From: Pseudomonas sp. GL-B-19
Lineage (GTDB): Bacteria > Pseudomonadota > Gammaproteobacteria > Pseudomonadales > Pseudomonadaceae
DNA: 64,000 nt
Assembly (NCBI RefSeq): GCF_019956415.1
Contig: NZ_JAHBDK010000020.1
Coordinates: 62,001 to 126,000 of the forward strand
Reading direction: 5' to 3'
Within the stretch, counting starts at the first letter, position 1. Every line of letters starts with the position of its first letter. The notes below the pieces were generated by a model. The model was not told where the DNA came from and made no database searches. It was given only the letters and a program-made list of their open reading frames with translations. Of the stretch, positions 55,132 to 63,542 are shown one piece after another. Position numbers and translations under genes: made by a program.

Positions 55132-56955
55132 ATGACTGAAGTCTTCGATCCCAGCGCTTTTCTGTCGACGGTCAGTGGGCGTCCCGGTGTGTATCGCATG
55201 TTCGATAGCGATGCGCGCCTGTTGTATGTCGGCAAAGCCAAGAACCTGAAAAATCGTCTGTCGAGCTACTTCCGCAAATCCGGCCTGTCGCCCAAGACGG
55301 CGGCGCTGGTGGCCCGCATCGCTCAAGTCGAAACCACCATCACCGCCAATGAAACCGAAGCCCTGCTGCTTGAGCAGACGCTGATCAAGGAATGGCGCCC
55401 GCCGTATAACATCCTGCTGCGCGATGACAAATCGTACCCCTACGTTTTTCTCTCGGATGGCCAGTTCCCTCGCTTGAGCATCCATCGCGGTGCGAAGAAG
55501 GCCAAGGGCAAGTATTTTGGCCCGTACCCGAGCGCCGGCGCGATTCGCGAAAGCCTGAGCCTTTTGCAAAAGACCTTTTTTGTCCGTCAATGCGAAGACA
55601 GCTATTACAAGAACCGCACGCGACCTTGCCTGCAATATCAGATCAAACGTTGCAAGGCACCGTGTGTGGGGTTGGTCGAGCCTGAGGTGTACGCCGAAGA
55701 CGTTCGACACTCGGTGATGTTCCTTGAGGGGCGCAGCAATGCGCTGACGGACGAGTTGTCCGCGGGCATGGAGGAGGCGGCGATCAATCTTGAATTCGAG
55801 CGCGCCGCCGAGTTGCGCGACCAGATTTCATTGTTGCGTCGAGTCCAGGACCAGCAAAGCATGGAAGGTGGCACCGGCGATATCGATGTGATTGCCGCCT
55901 TCGTCAATCCGGGCGGTGCCTGCGTTCACTTGATCAGCGTGCGCGGCGGTCGGGTGCTGGGCAGCAAGAACTTCTTCCCGCAAACCGGCATCGACGAAGA
56001 TGTGTCCGAAGTCATGGCGGCCTTTCTCGGCCAATACTTCATCACCAGCCCCGAGCGCGACTTGCCGAGCGAGCTGATAGTCAACGTCGTTCATGAAGAT
56101 TTCCCGACGCTGATCGAGGCCATCGAAGCCCTGCGTGGTCGCGAGCTGACGATCAGTCATCGGGTACGCGGTACGCGAGCGCGCTGGCAGCAATTGGCGG
56201 TCACCAACGCCGAGCAGGCCTTGGGCGCGCGTCTGGCGAACCGTCAGCACGTCGCGGCACGTTTCGATGCGTTGGCAGAAGTGTTGAACCTGGACGAGCC
56301 GCCGCAGCGTCTGGAGTGCTACGACATCAGCCATTCCAGCGGCGAAGCCACTGTGGCGTCTTGCGTGGTGTTTGGCCCGGAAGGCCCGATCAAATCCGAT
56401 TATCGCCGCTACAACATCGAAGGCGTGACGGCGGGGGATGACTACGCCGCAATGCATCAGGCCTTGACCCGCCGCTTCAGCAAGTTGAAGGACGGTGAGG
56501 GCAAGCTACCGGATATTCTGCTGGTGGACGGTGGCAAGGGTCAGCTGTCCATGGCGCGTGACGTACTCAATGAACTGGCGGTGCCCGACTTGATTCTGTT
56601 GGGCGTGGCCAAAGGGGCGACGCGAAAGGCCGGTTTCGAAACCTTGTACCTCAACGATGCTGCCCACGAGTTCACCTTGCGCGGCGATTCCCCTGCGCTA
56701 CATTTGATTCAGCAAATACGCGACGAAGCTCACCGATTTGCGATTACCGGGCACCGCGCACGTCGTGGGAAAACCCGCCGCACGTCCACGCTTGAAGGTG
56801 TGGCCGGCGTGGGGCCGACACGGCGTCGCGATTTATTAAAACATTTTGGTGGATTGCAGGAGCTGTCTCGTGCCAGCATCGAGGAGATCGCCAAAGCACC
56901 CGGGATCAGTAAAAAGCTCGCAGAGTTGATTTATGCAAATCTGCACAGCGAGTAG
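55132..56955 (+). CDS. uvrC: Excinuclease ABC subunit C
   Basis: This 607-residue nucleotide-excision-repair nuclease has the GIY-YIG N-terminal domain ([28 protein letters not shown]), a UVR motif (about 205-240), the C-terminal endonuclease domain with [10 protein letters not shown], and a tandem helix-hairpin-helix ([18 protein letters not shown]). It makes both incisions around a lesion with UvrB. It forms the conserved gacA-uvrC-pgsA operon. Confidence 0.97.
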   Translation: MTEVFDPSAFLSTVSGRPGVYRMFDSDARLLYVGKAKNLKNRLSSYFRKSGLSPKTAALVARIAQVETTITANETEALLLEQTLIKEWRPPYNILLRDDKSYPYVFLSDGQFPRLSIHRGAKKAKGKYFGPYPSAGAIRESLSLLQKTFFVRQCEDSYYKNRTRPCLQYQIKRCKAPCVGLVEPEVYAEDVRHSVMFLEGRSNALTDELSAGMEEAAINLEFERAAELRDQISLLRRVQDQQSMEGGTGDIDVIAAFVNPGGACVHLISVRGGRVLGSKNFFPQTGIDEDVSEVMAAFLGQYFITSPERDLPSELIVNVVHEDFPTLIEAIEALRGRELTISHRVRGTRARWQQLAVTNAEQALGARLANRQHVAARFDALAEVLNLDEPPQRLECYDISHSSGEATVASCVVFGPEGPIKSDYRRYNIEGVTAGDDYAAMHQALTRRFSKLKDGEGKLPDILLVDGGKGQLSMARDVLNELAVPDLILLGVAKGATRKAGFETLYLNDAAHEFTLRGDSPALHLIQQIRDEAHRFAITGHRARRGKTRRTSTLEGVAGVGPTRRRDLLKHFGGLQELSRASIEEIAKAPGISKKLAELIYANLHSE

Positions 56956-56988
56956 AATGCCCAACTCACCTCGTAGCCAGTTGTGCCG

Positions 56989-57549
56989 ATGAATATCCCT
57001 AATCTGATTACCGTTCTACGCGTCCTGCTCATCCCGATCTTCATTTTATTGTTCTACCTGCCTTACCACTGGAGCTACCTGGCGTCTGCCTCGGTCTTCG
57101 CATTTGCCGCCGCTACAGACTGGCTGGATGGTTATCTGGCCCGACGCCTGGAGCAAAGTACCCCGTTCGGGGCTTTCCTCGATCCCGTGGCGGACAAGCT
57201 GATGGTCGCCGTCGCGCTGGTCTTGCTGGTGCAAGAACACGGCAACCTGTGGCTCACGCTGCCGGCCGCTGTCATCATCGGTCGCGAAATTGTCGTTTCG
57301 GCATTGCGCGAATGGATGGCCGAACTCGGCGCCCGTGCTCATGTGGCGGTGTCGAACCTGGGCAAATGGAAAACCGCCGCGCAAATGCTCGCACTGGTCA
57401 TCCTGCTGGCCAATCCGTCAGACTTTTCCTTCTGGGTCTTGATCGGTTATGCCTTGCTGCTGGTGTCTGCGGGCCTGACATTGTGGTCCATGGTCCAGTA
57501 CTTGCGGGCTGCCTGGCCGCATCTGAAGACCGACGTTGAAAAGAAATAA
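56989..57549 (+). CDS. pgsA: CDP-diacylglycerol-glycerol-3-phosphate 3-phosphatidyltransferase
   Basis: This 186-residue inner-membrane enzyme makes phosphatidylglycerophosphate. The CDP-alcohol phosphotransferase motif is intact as [28 protein letters not shown] read in two parts (DWLDGYLAR, then [10 protein letters not shown]), and about four further hydrophobic helices follow. The start [10 protein letters not shown] at ATG 56989 is preferred; a GTG two codons upstream is the alternative. It is the third gene after gacA and uvrC and precedes the tRNA cluster. Confidence 0.95.
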   Translation: MNIPNLITVLRVLLIPIFILLFYLPYHWSYLASASVFAFAAATDWLDGYLARRLEQSTPFGAFLDPVADKLMVAVALVLLVQEHGNLWLTLPAAVIIGREIVVSALREWMAELGARAHVAVSNLGKWKTAAQMLALVILLANPSDFSFWVLIGYALLLVSAGLTLWSMVQYLRAAWPHLKTDVEKK

Positions 57550-57612
57550 AACTTTTTTGAATCAAGGGGTTGACGGGGCTTCTGGATTCTATAGAATGCG
57601 CCACACCAAGAC

Positions 57613-57688
<76 letters not shown>

Positions 57689-57733
57689 AGTTTGTACGCA
57701 TTTGTTGTTGTGCTACTGACAGCAAATGTTTGA

Positions 57734-57807
57734 GGCCGAGTAGCAAAATGGTTATGCAGTGGATTGCAAATCCACCTACGCCGGTTCGATTCCGACCTCG
57801 GCCTCCA
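57734..57807 (+). tRNA. tRNA-Cys (GCA)
   Basis: A 74-base cloverleaf with acceptor GGCCGAG/CTCGGCC, anticodon GCA within GATTGCAAATC, T-loop GGTTCGATTCC and encoded CCA, 45 bp after tRNA-Gly. Confidence 0.97.
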
Positions 57808-57815
57808 CTATAAAC

Positions 57816-57853
57816 AAGCTCCGTAGATCTATGATTTACGGAGCTTTTTTTAT
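57816..57853 (+). terminator. Rho-independent terminator after tRNA-Gly/tRNA-Cys
   Basis: The stem AAGCTCCGTA / TACGGAGCTT (57816-57825 with 57837-57846) is followed by a seven-T run. Confidence 0.92.
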
Positions 57854-58003
57854 TTCCGCAGCCCTGCAAGATTTTGTCTTGAAAAGGTCATCTGCGAACT
57901 TGCTTCGCCGGGGCGGGGTGTATATATTTCCCCCTCTGCTGCACAAGCGTCAGAACTGCCAGGTTGTCATCTGTCAGTTTTAAGACTGCTTCACCGCGCT
58001 ACC

Positions 58004-58090
58004 GCCCGAATGGCGAAACTGGTAGACGCATGGGACTTAAAATCCCCCGCTCGTAAGGGCGTGCCGGTTCGATTCCGGCTTCGGGCACCA
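58004..58090 (+). tRNA. tRNA-Leu (TAA)
   Basis: An 87-base class II tRNA with acceptor GCCCGAA/TTCGGGC, anticodon TAA in GACTTAAAATC, a variable arm (CGCTCGTAAGGGCG), T-loop GGTTCGATTCC and encoded CCA. An integrase gene lies immediately downstream, so the 3' end probably serves as attachment site of the adjacent element. Confidence 0.97.
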
Positions 58091-58098
58091 TTTAAAAT

Positions 58099-58134
58099 CA
58101 AGGGTTTGCGGGCGAAAGCTGATGCAAACCCTTG
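58099..58134. terminator. Hairpin between tRNA-Leu and the integrase gene
   Basis: A perfect 11-bp stem CAAGGGTTTGC / GCAAACCCTTG with a 14-base loop sits nine bases after the tRNA CCA and is followed by TTCGTTTC. It probably terminates the tRNA transcript and possibly the integrase transcript. Confidence 0.6.
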
Positions 58135-58172
58135 TTCGTTTCTGGGTCGCAAAATTAGGGTTGGGTCGCAAT

Positions 58173-59204
58173 TCACTTAGTGGGCGAGACTTTCTTTCCT
58201 TTCCGATTGCGGATGTATTGCTCGGTCATAACGACGGTAGTATGCCCAAGTTGATCTCTCGCCTGCATGATGTCCCCGCTTGATTCGGCTTTGTCCGTAC
58301 CAGCTTTAGCGCGTAAATCACGCATCTGAAACTCGGACTTCGCGACACCGGCCGCCTCTCTGGCCAAGTCAAATCTTCCCCGCAACATCGCCACCGACAT
58401 CGGTGTGCCATCCTCCGTAACGATCATCCGCGTCGAGCGGATCTTGTGTCCTGCCTTCCTGGACATAATTCGATCGATCAAATCCTTCAGCTCACCAGTT
58501 ATCTCGATCCGACGTTTTGCATTCGTCTTGCCCTGCAGCACCCAAATTTGACCGTCGCGGACATCCCGCTCGTCCAGTAATCGGGTATCGGTCACACGTT
58601 GGCCAGTCAGATAAGCAAGGTCCATCGCGTCCCGAAGGCCGACATCGGCTTTTTCGTACACGCGCTTGAACAATGCATCCTCAATGTAGATGTCCCGACC
58701 TGTCTCCTTGTTGCCCTTGATCCCTGCGCATGGGTTGGCCAAGGCTGTGTATCCAACATCCCTCGCAAAGTTCCAGATTGCACTGAGCAAGGCCTTCTCG
58801 CGGTTTGCCCGAACAGGCGCCGTCTTGCGCCAGGTCAGATACTGTCGAACGTGTAGCGGCTGGATTGTCTCAAGGGGCGCCGGCGGATCGTCGAAAAATG
58901 ACATCAGGTTTTTCAGCTCGCGGATGTTGTCCTTCTGGGTAGCTGGTTTTTTCGACGGCACGACGTCGCGCATATACTTCTCAGCCACGTACCGAAACGT
59001 GATCACCTTGGCGACCAGGTCTGTCGCGGTACGGTCGCGCTCCAGTTTGGCGTACTCCATGATCGCCAGGCCGTAATCGCTGCCCAGTGCAATTTCTTTG
59101 CGGTCCTTGCCGCCCATCTCGTAGTAATAGAAAACCCGGCCGCTTGCTTTCTTGCGTTCTCGCAGCCGGGCTATTGAGCCGGGTTTACTTGGTCTTCGTC
59201 CCAT
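58173..59204 (-). CDS. Phage-type tyrosine recombinase (integrase)
   Basis: This 343-residue integrase has an N-terminal arm-binding region (GRRPSKPGSIARLRERKK), a SAM-like core-binding domain (about 80-170) and a catalytic domain. The catalytic domain has the first arginine in LTGQRVTDTRLL, a lysine in GKTNAKR, the R-D-L-R box (QMRDLRAKAG), LGHTTVVMTEQYI with the second histidine, and the tyrosine nucleophile. The usual histidine of the H-x-x-R box is replaced by arginine (RDLR). The start MGRRPSKPGS at 59204 is chosen over 59249. Its 3' end faces the tRNA-Leu, as expected for tRNA-targeting elements. Confidence 0.92.
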   Translation of the reverse strand: MGRRPSKPGSIARLRERKKASGRVFYYYEMGGKDRKEIALGSDYGLAIMEYAKLERDRTATDLVAKVITFRYVAEKYMRDVVPSKKPATQKDNIRELKNLMSFFDDPPAPLETIQPLHVRQYLTWRKTAPVRANREKALLSAIWNFARDVGYTALANPCAGIKGNKETGRDIYIEDALFKRVYEKADVGLRDAMDLAYLTGQRVTDTRLLDERDVRDGQIWVLQGKTNAKRRIEITGELKDLIDRIMSRKAGHKIRSTRMIVTEDGTPMSVAMLRGRFDLAREAAGVAKSEFQMRDLRAKAGTDKAESSGDIMQARDQLGHTTVVMTEQYIRNRKGKKVSPTK

Positions 59205-59205
59205 A

Positions 59206-59412
59206 TCAGCCAGCCTTGCGTGGTTTCCATGCGGGTTTTTCTGCTTCAAACATACCGACCGCAGTCACGGCCATGGCCGTCACGCTTGGCCAGCCATTCA
59301 CCTTGATGGTGTGTCTGACGCCGTTCTTTTTCAGATTGAGGATTTGACCTGCCTTGGTCCGCGCGCCGGTGAGCTCGCAAACCTCCTCGTGGGACAGAAA
59401 CTGGATGCTCAT
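59206..59412 (-). CDS. DUF4224 excisionase-like protein
   Basis: This 68-residue protein has the DUF4224 pattern MSIQFLSHEEVCELTGARTKAGQ followed by a basic region and a short C-terminal segment. Such proteins are commonly encoded directly upstream of tyrosine integrases and are thought to act as excisionases or directionality factors. It ends one base before the integrase start, so the two are co-transcribed. Confidence 0.85.
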   Translation of the reverse strand: MSIQFLSHEEVCELTGARTKAGQILNLKKNGVRHTIKVNGWPSVTAMAVTAVGMFEAEKPAWKPRKAG

Positions 59413-59433
59413 GAGTTGCGATACCTTTCCGTT

Positions 59434-59447
59434 GCCGCTATAGCGGC
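59434..59447. promoter_or_regulatory. 14-bp palindrome upstream of the DUF4224-integrase pair
   Basis: GCCGCTATAGCGGC is a perfect palindrome 22 bp upstream of the DUF4224 start, a likely position for an operator or core promoter overlap. The rest of 59413-59554 shows no other feature. Confidence 0.4.
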
Positions 59448-59554
59448 TGACTTTGAAGGGGAGGAGGGTTGAATCTTACTGGTAGAGCCGGATTTCAATT
59501 TCAGGGGGCGTGCTTCATCATTCGAGCAATCTTGGATCCGGGAGGCCACACTAA

Positions 59555-60808
59555 ATGAGTAGATTTGAGTTTTTGGAAGATGTAGTGGGAGTTAATGATG
59601 ACGGCACTCACTGCCATCCTTACAAACACACTGTTAGGAAGCAGAAAGGAAAGTTCAGCTACAGCTTCGAAACCCACAACAAGGATTTCATCCCTGCGTC
59701 CGCTGAAGAGTTGATTGCGTTGATCGAGGACGGGCGATTCGACGAAAATGGCAAAATCAGAATGCTGCCGCCTGACAGTACAAACACCAAGAATAATGGG
59801 GCAATGCGAGTCGCTTTTTACAAGGGGCAAAAGCTGCCGTTGACTTCCCAACAATCAGAGAGGTCTAGTCGTGAAGCGGCAGTACAATATTGGTGGGTAA
59901 ACCACAAGCAAACCTACCGTTCAGAGATCGAGGGTGGTTATGTCTGGTCACCTAAAGCAAATAGCAATGGCGCTCGGAATCAGACCTATCTGAACCTCAC
60001 CTTAGTGCGGCCTGGCGACATTGTATTTTCTTACGCAGGAGCCGAGATTCGGGCAGTCGGTGTAGTAACGGCTGAACATCAAGAGCAGCCAAAGCCTGAG
60101 GAGTTCGGTTTGACGGGTGGTCATTGGTCAGCCGATGGCTGGCTTGTACCAGTTGAGTGGGTGGTACTCGACATGCCGATATCACCGAAATTCCACTTGG
60201 CTGCTATCGCTCCGTTGCTCCCTCCCAAAAACTCGCCCCTGCAGAGCAACGGAAACGGTAACCAAAGTTGTTATTTGGCAAGTGTTTCTGTCGATCTTGG
60301 GGAACTAGTACTCGACCTTGCGCGTCAGGCCAGCCCTGTTTCTATCGATCGCATACAGGAGCTTGAAGACTGTTCTCTTGAGGATGTCCAGCAAAAAGCT
60401 ATTGAACTGGACCAGAGCATATCCCCGACTGAGCGAGAGCAACTCACTAAGGCTAGAGTCGGACAGGGGCTATTTCGCCTGCGTGTGCAGTCGATCGAGA
60501 AAACATGCAGGCTCACTGGCATTGCCGATGCTCGATTCCTGGTAGCCAGTCATATCAAGCCTTGGAAGAGCGGCGACAATAACGAGCGTCTTGATGGTCA
60601 TAACGGTCTGATGTTGGCGCCCCACGTAGATAAACTTTTCGATCGCGGCTGGATTTCCTTTGAGGACAACGGAGACGTATTAGTTGAACAGAGCGCTAAG
60701 GTTGTCACCTCTTCGTGGGGCCTGAGCGGTGTCACCAACGTGGGGGCATTCACCAGAGAGCAGCAGGTTTTTCTTCGTTACCATAGGGCTCACGTTTTCA
60801 AAGGCTAG
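59555..60808 (+). CDS. EVE-like/HNH putative modification-dependent endonuclease
   Basis: This 417-residue protein has a C-terminal HNH nuclease domain (about 310-400): CRLTGIADARFLVASHIKPW, the HNGLMLAPHVDKLFDRG core and the final FLRYHRAHVF. This type (HNH_2-like) is found in restriction enzymes. A central segment (about 105-215) with QYWWVNHKQTYRSEIEGGYVW, LTLVRPGDIVFSYAGAEIRAVGVVT looks like an EVE/PUA-type modified-base reader. The first 100 residues are unassigned. Reader-plus-HNH fusions are typical of type IV restriction. The ATG has a GGAGG site 12 bases upstream. It lies in the element behind the integrase and is transcribed away from it. The domain reading is by eye, and substrate specificity is unknown. 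Confidence 0.72.
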   Translation: MSRFEFLEDVVGVNDDGTHCHPYKHTVRKQKGKFSYSFETHNKDFIPASAEELIALIEDGRFDENGKIRMLPPDSTNTKNNGAMRVAFYKGQKLPLTSQQSERSSREAAVQYWWVNHKQTYRSEIEGGYVWSPKANSNGARNQTYLNLTLVRPGDIVFSYAGAEIRAVGVVTAEHQEQPKPEEFGLTGGHWSADGWLVPVEWVVLDMPISPKFHLAAIAPLLPPKNSPLQSNGNGNQSCYLASVSVDLGELVLDLARQASPVSIDRIQELEDCSLEDVQQKAIELDQSISPTEREQLTKARVGQGLFRLRVQSIEKTCRLTGIADARFLVASHIKPWKSGDNNERLDGHNGLMLAPHVDKLFDRGWISFEDNGDVLVEQSAKVVTSSWGLSGVTNVGAFTREQQVFLRYHRAHVFKG

Positions 60809-60941
60809 CCGGTGGATGCCATACCACGGTCGCGGCTTCGATGCCGCTGCAAATGCTTCCGTAGGTGATGGGCACAGCGTCACCTCGTAGGTATATTGCT
60901 CGCGTTAAGTCGCTCAGTCGGCGACCAGATAGGAATGCGTT

Positions 60942-61463
60942 ATGGATCGGTTAGAGCATCTTGCGTGGCTGTTGAATGACTTGATTTATGATTTGGTAAC
61001 ACCGCCAAAGGTGCTGAGGGACTATGTTGCTCAGACAGATTTTCATCCAGGAACCGGGCAGTTCCTAGGAATTATCCGGATGTGCAAAATTTCAACCATT
61101 CTTGCGATGACCAAGTTTCATGACGTCAATAAAAACTACGGCAAGGAGATACGTAGCTTTCCAGAGGATATACGCGAGCAAGTTAAGCAATTTATGAGTT
61201 ATGTTCAGGACAAAAGCCTGGTCAGGCTTCGGAACAAATTTGTCGCGCACAACTTCGACGATTTCTCAGCCTCCTCATACTGTGAGGGTGAGGCAATTTT
61301 GAACGAAATATTCGGGACAACACTTCAAGACCACCTGGAGTTCTTTCAGTGGGTAAGCCCAGCCGATCCTGAACAAACTTTCGAGAAATATTACGTGTCG
61401 TACCTTGTTACGCGCATGAGGAACCACGTAACCAGCCTGGTTAAACCTCTGCCTCGGGTTTAA
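60942..61463 (+). CDS. HEPN-motif protein of unknown function
   Basis: This 173-residue, mostly helical protein contains RNKFVAH at residues 97-103, matching the R-x(4-6)-H signature with the preferred asparagine after arginine seen in HEPN ribonucleases such as AbiU2- and Cthe_2314-like proteins. No nucleotidyltransferase (MNT) partner gene is adjacent. The start has AGGA seven bases upstream. Codon use is more AT-rich than in the core genome. It may be an abortive-infection effector, but the motif alone does not prove nuclease activity. Confidence 0.6.
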   Translation: MDRLEHLAWLLNDLIYDLVTPPKVLRDYVAQTDFHPGTGQFLGIIRMCKISTILAMTKFHDVNKNYGKEIRSFPEDIREQVKQFMSYVQDKSLVRLRNKFVAHNFDDFSASSYCEGEAILNEIFGTTLQDHLEFFQWVSPADPEQTFEKYYVSYLVTRMRNHVTSLVKPLPRV

Positions 61464-61482
61464 GTCGCTGGCGTTCAGCGCC

Positions 61483-61498
61483 ATAGGTGAGGGTGGGT
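61483..61498 (-). repeat. 16-bp direct repeat flush with a stop codon (copy 1)
   Basis: ATAGGTGAGGGTGGGT (plus-strand reading) ends on the last base of the stop codon of the minus-strand gene 61498-62223. The identical sequence is at 62725-62740. Confidence 0.75.
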
Positions 61499-62223
61499 TA
61501 GATCGCCATTTCTGACTGCGCTTCGCGCTGCCAGATCGGTGAACTGTTGTGCGACTCGATCCGATCAGCAATGACGTTGGCGCGCTGGCCGGCAGTCGGT
61601 GGTGCATACATGCCGAAGCGACTAATGCTACCACCGTTCACTGCAGCGTTCGTGGAGTCGGCAGAGGCCAGCGGCAATAGCTGGAATATCGCAGGATCAA
61701 GCATGCGCAGGCCGTGGAGTCGGCACATTGGTCGGCCGTGATCGTCGCAGATGGCATCCATCGCTGCGCCGATGCGCTTCCACCATGGGTTGGTGCCTGG
61801 ACTGGACCATTGGCCGGAACTGCCAATAGCGACTGTATGCCAGTCTGCGGCGAGTCTTTGAAGGCGCTCGAGCGATTCGTGCAGATGCCAGACGGGCACG
61901 CCGCGCAACTCACTTGGCCAGGCTGACAGGAGCGCATCGTTTGCGGCCTCATTGTCGTCAATCACATCAGGGATCAGTGCCCAGTCAAAGCCCGGGTGCC
62001 GGTGCCACTGCTCGACCCAGCGAGTGTAGCCGTCGACATCCAAGGTTCCGCCCTTGTTCCAGATCGAGAAGGCTCCATTGTCGAAGACAAACGACTGGCA
62101 AACATCAGCAACGATGCCAATGTCGTCTTGGCGCGGGAACGGAACCAGTGCATGCCGACCGGCAAGGAAGCGAGCGCCATCTTGTCGAGTGCCGCCGACC
62201 GGTGTGCCGTGGTACGCAATCAT
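61498..62223 (-). CDS. Phage-type protein, possibly a TGT/DpdA-like TIM-barrel enzyme
   Basis: I cannot place this 241-residue protein with certainty. It contains FVFDNGAFSIWNKGG, FDWALIPDVIDDNEAANDALL, HTVAIGSSGQWSSPG and RPMCRLHGLRMLDP. These could be the strands and catalytic aspartates of a tRNA-guanine transglycosylase-like barrel, the fold of phage DpdA proteins that put 7-deazaguanines into DNA. The usual TGT zinc site is not visible. The assignment is an inference from motif spacing. The ATG at 62223 overlaps the stop of the upstream gene as ATGA, so the two form a unit. Confidence 0.55.
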   Translation of the reverse strand: MIAYHGTPVGGTRQDGARFLAGRHALVPFPRQDDIGIVADVCQSFVFDNGAFSIWNKGGTLDVDGYTRWVEQWHRHPGFDWALIPDVIDDNEAANDALLSAWPSELRGVPVWHLHESLERLQRLAADWHTVAIGSSGQWSSPGTNPWWKRIGAAMDAICDDHGRPMCRLHGLRMLDPAIFQLLPLASADSTNAAVNGGSISRFGMYAPPTAGQRANVIADRIESHNSSPIWQREAQSEMAI

Positions 62224-62465
62224 CCGCTTAGCCTCACGGTTTCGATCTCGACGCCCTGGTGTGTGGCGATGATTGTTTGATCACCGCCTAAGGATTCAGC
62301 CAAGCGATCAGCGATCTGTTCGTGCCAGTCCTTCTTGATCAGCGCGGTGGCCGTCTTGATGTGCTCGACATGAATCATCACCGGCGACCGGATCTCCAGT
62401 CGATAAATGATCGTCTCGCTGTCGGCCGGGCATATGGCAGCAAACGTATGCCGATAAATATTCAT
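62220..62465 (-). CDS. Hypothetical phage-type protein
   Basis: This 81-residue protein has an N-terminal strand-rich half (YRLEIRSPVMIHVEH) and a helical middle (TATALIKKDWHEQIADRL). It has no recognised domain. It is translationally coupled (4-base ATGA overlap) to the downstream TGT-like gene, which supports it being real. Confidence 0.65.
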   Translation of the reverse strand: MNIYRHTFAAICPADSETIIYRLEIRSPVMIHVEHIKTATALIKKDWHEQIADRLAESLGGDQTIIATHQGVEIETVRLSG

Positions 62466-62542
62466 AGAGTGTCCTCGCCGGCTGGCGTGAAGTGAGTTTG
62501 TGGTTTATTTATCTATGTCGAATTCACTGACGGGAGACCGAC

Positions 62543-62728
62543 ATGAGATTGCAAAGCGATATCGATGCACTCGCGGCAATCGAGGAAGACGCTCAAATGA
62601 TGCTGAAGCGATTGGGGATTCCCGACGACAAGCAAAAGCTGGAAGTCGTCATTTGCTTGCGGCAGATCATTGATCTTGCGGCCTACAGGAATGCGATTGA
62701 CCGACTTACAGAGCCTTCAGAGCGATAG
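62543..62728 (+). CDS. Small hypothetical helical protein
   Basis: This 61-residue protein (MRLQSDIDALAAIEEDAQMM...) is predicted almost entirely helical and acidic, with a GGGAGA ribosome site seven bases before ATG. No family is recognised. It ends next to the second copy of the 16-bp repeat. It could be a regulator-sized moron gene or a spurious frame; the ribosome site favours translation. Confidence 0.5.
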   Translation: MRLQSDIDALAAIEEDAQMMLKRLGIPDDKQKLEVVICLRQIIDLAAYRNAIDRLTEPSER

Positions 62729-62740
62729 GTGAGGGTGGGT
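62725..62740 (-). repeat. 16-bp direct repeat flush with a stop codon (copy 2)
   Basis: Identical to 61483-61498 and in the same relation to a minus-strand gene: its last base is the last base of the stop codon of 62740-62955. Confidence 0.75.
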
Positions 62741-62955
62741 CAGGCTTCGCAAAACGCTTTGAAATTCAGCTCGCCGTCGATTTCCAGCGTGTCCATGACG
62801 CCCAATCCTTCCTGCTCCGCGACGATGCGCACTTTGAGCCCGCGGAACTCGCCAATCTTGTAGTCGAAGCCCTGGCAATTTTGCTCAACCATCTGCTGGT
62901 GAGCATCGGCCAGCGCTTGGGCCAAACCGTCTTTGATCTCAATGACCTTTTTCAT
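62740..62955 (-). CDS. Hypothetical phage-type protein, 71 residues
   Basis: The start is MKKVIEIKDGLAQALADAHQ at 62955; the open frame upstream to 63141 has no coding character. The protein has an N-terminal amphipathic helix and a strand-rich C-terminal half (YKIGEFRGLKVRIV, DTLEIDGELNFKAF). It is a small cytoplasmic protein of unknown function on the same strand as the integrase. Confidence 0.6.
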   Translation of the reverse strand: MKKVIEIKDGLAQALADAHQQMVEQNCQGFDYKIGEFRGLKVRIVAEQEGLGVMDTLEIDGELNFKAFCEA

Positions 62956-63083
62956 GGTGATACTCCAGTCGGGCGCTGCCCTCCGTGACCGAATGCGACA
63001 GTGCTGTTGTTGATCAATTTTGTGTAATCGGTGAAGCAAAGATAGAATTGGCACAGGGTTTTCTTTGGTGCCAAGGAGCTGCG

Positions 63084-63542
63084 ATGTGGGGTAGTGCGGA
63101 ATTTTGGAATTGGTTGAACCAATTTGGCGTGATTTGTACAATAATTGGTACTATTTTAACAATCCTCACCTTTACTTATGTCAGAAAGGTTAGGAAGATT
63201 TTAATCGTAAAGCACAGGCTTCCAGCTGTGCATGACGATATTGTTAAGTTAATGCCTGAGTATAGGAAGGGGTTGAGGGATTGGGAGAACTCTAAGGAAG
63301 AAGTTATGCATATACTTTATCAGTTAAAAGGGCATATAAACAATATTCGACCTAGTCTTGGGGATAAGGAAAAGGCATTGGCTGATGTTCTTGTGGGGCT
63401 TATGTCTTTTGATGCGAAATGGTATTCTTCAACCCGTCGAGAAATGACGCAGGGTGATGCTTGGTATGTTTCTAGGCGAATGACTGAATTTGAAGTAATG
63501 CTCAATGGTTTACATAAAGATAATGAGGCGTCGAGATTATGA
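63084..63542 (+). CDS. Membrane-anchored protein of an AT-rich gene pair
   Basis: This 152-residue protein starts at MWGSAEFWNWL (ATG 63084, AAGGAG eight bases upstream) rather than the frame extension at 62985. One transmembrane segment lies near the N-terminus (about 12-33, GVICTIIGTILTILTFTYV), followed by basic residues (RKVRKILIVKHR) and a helical cytoplasmic domain of about 110 residues. Base composition is much more AT-rich than the surrounding chromosome, a sign of recent transfer. The stop overlaps the next gene as ATGA. No family is recognised; the layout fits exclusion or defence membrane proteins. Confidence 0.65.
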   Translation: MWGSAEFWNWLNQFGVICTIIGTILTILTFTYVRKVRKILIVKHRLPAVHDDIVKLMPEYRKGLRDWENSKEEVMHILYQLKGHINNIRPSLGDKEKALADVLVGLMSFDAKWYSSTRREMTQGDAWYVSRRMTEFEVMLNGLHKDNEASRL

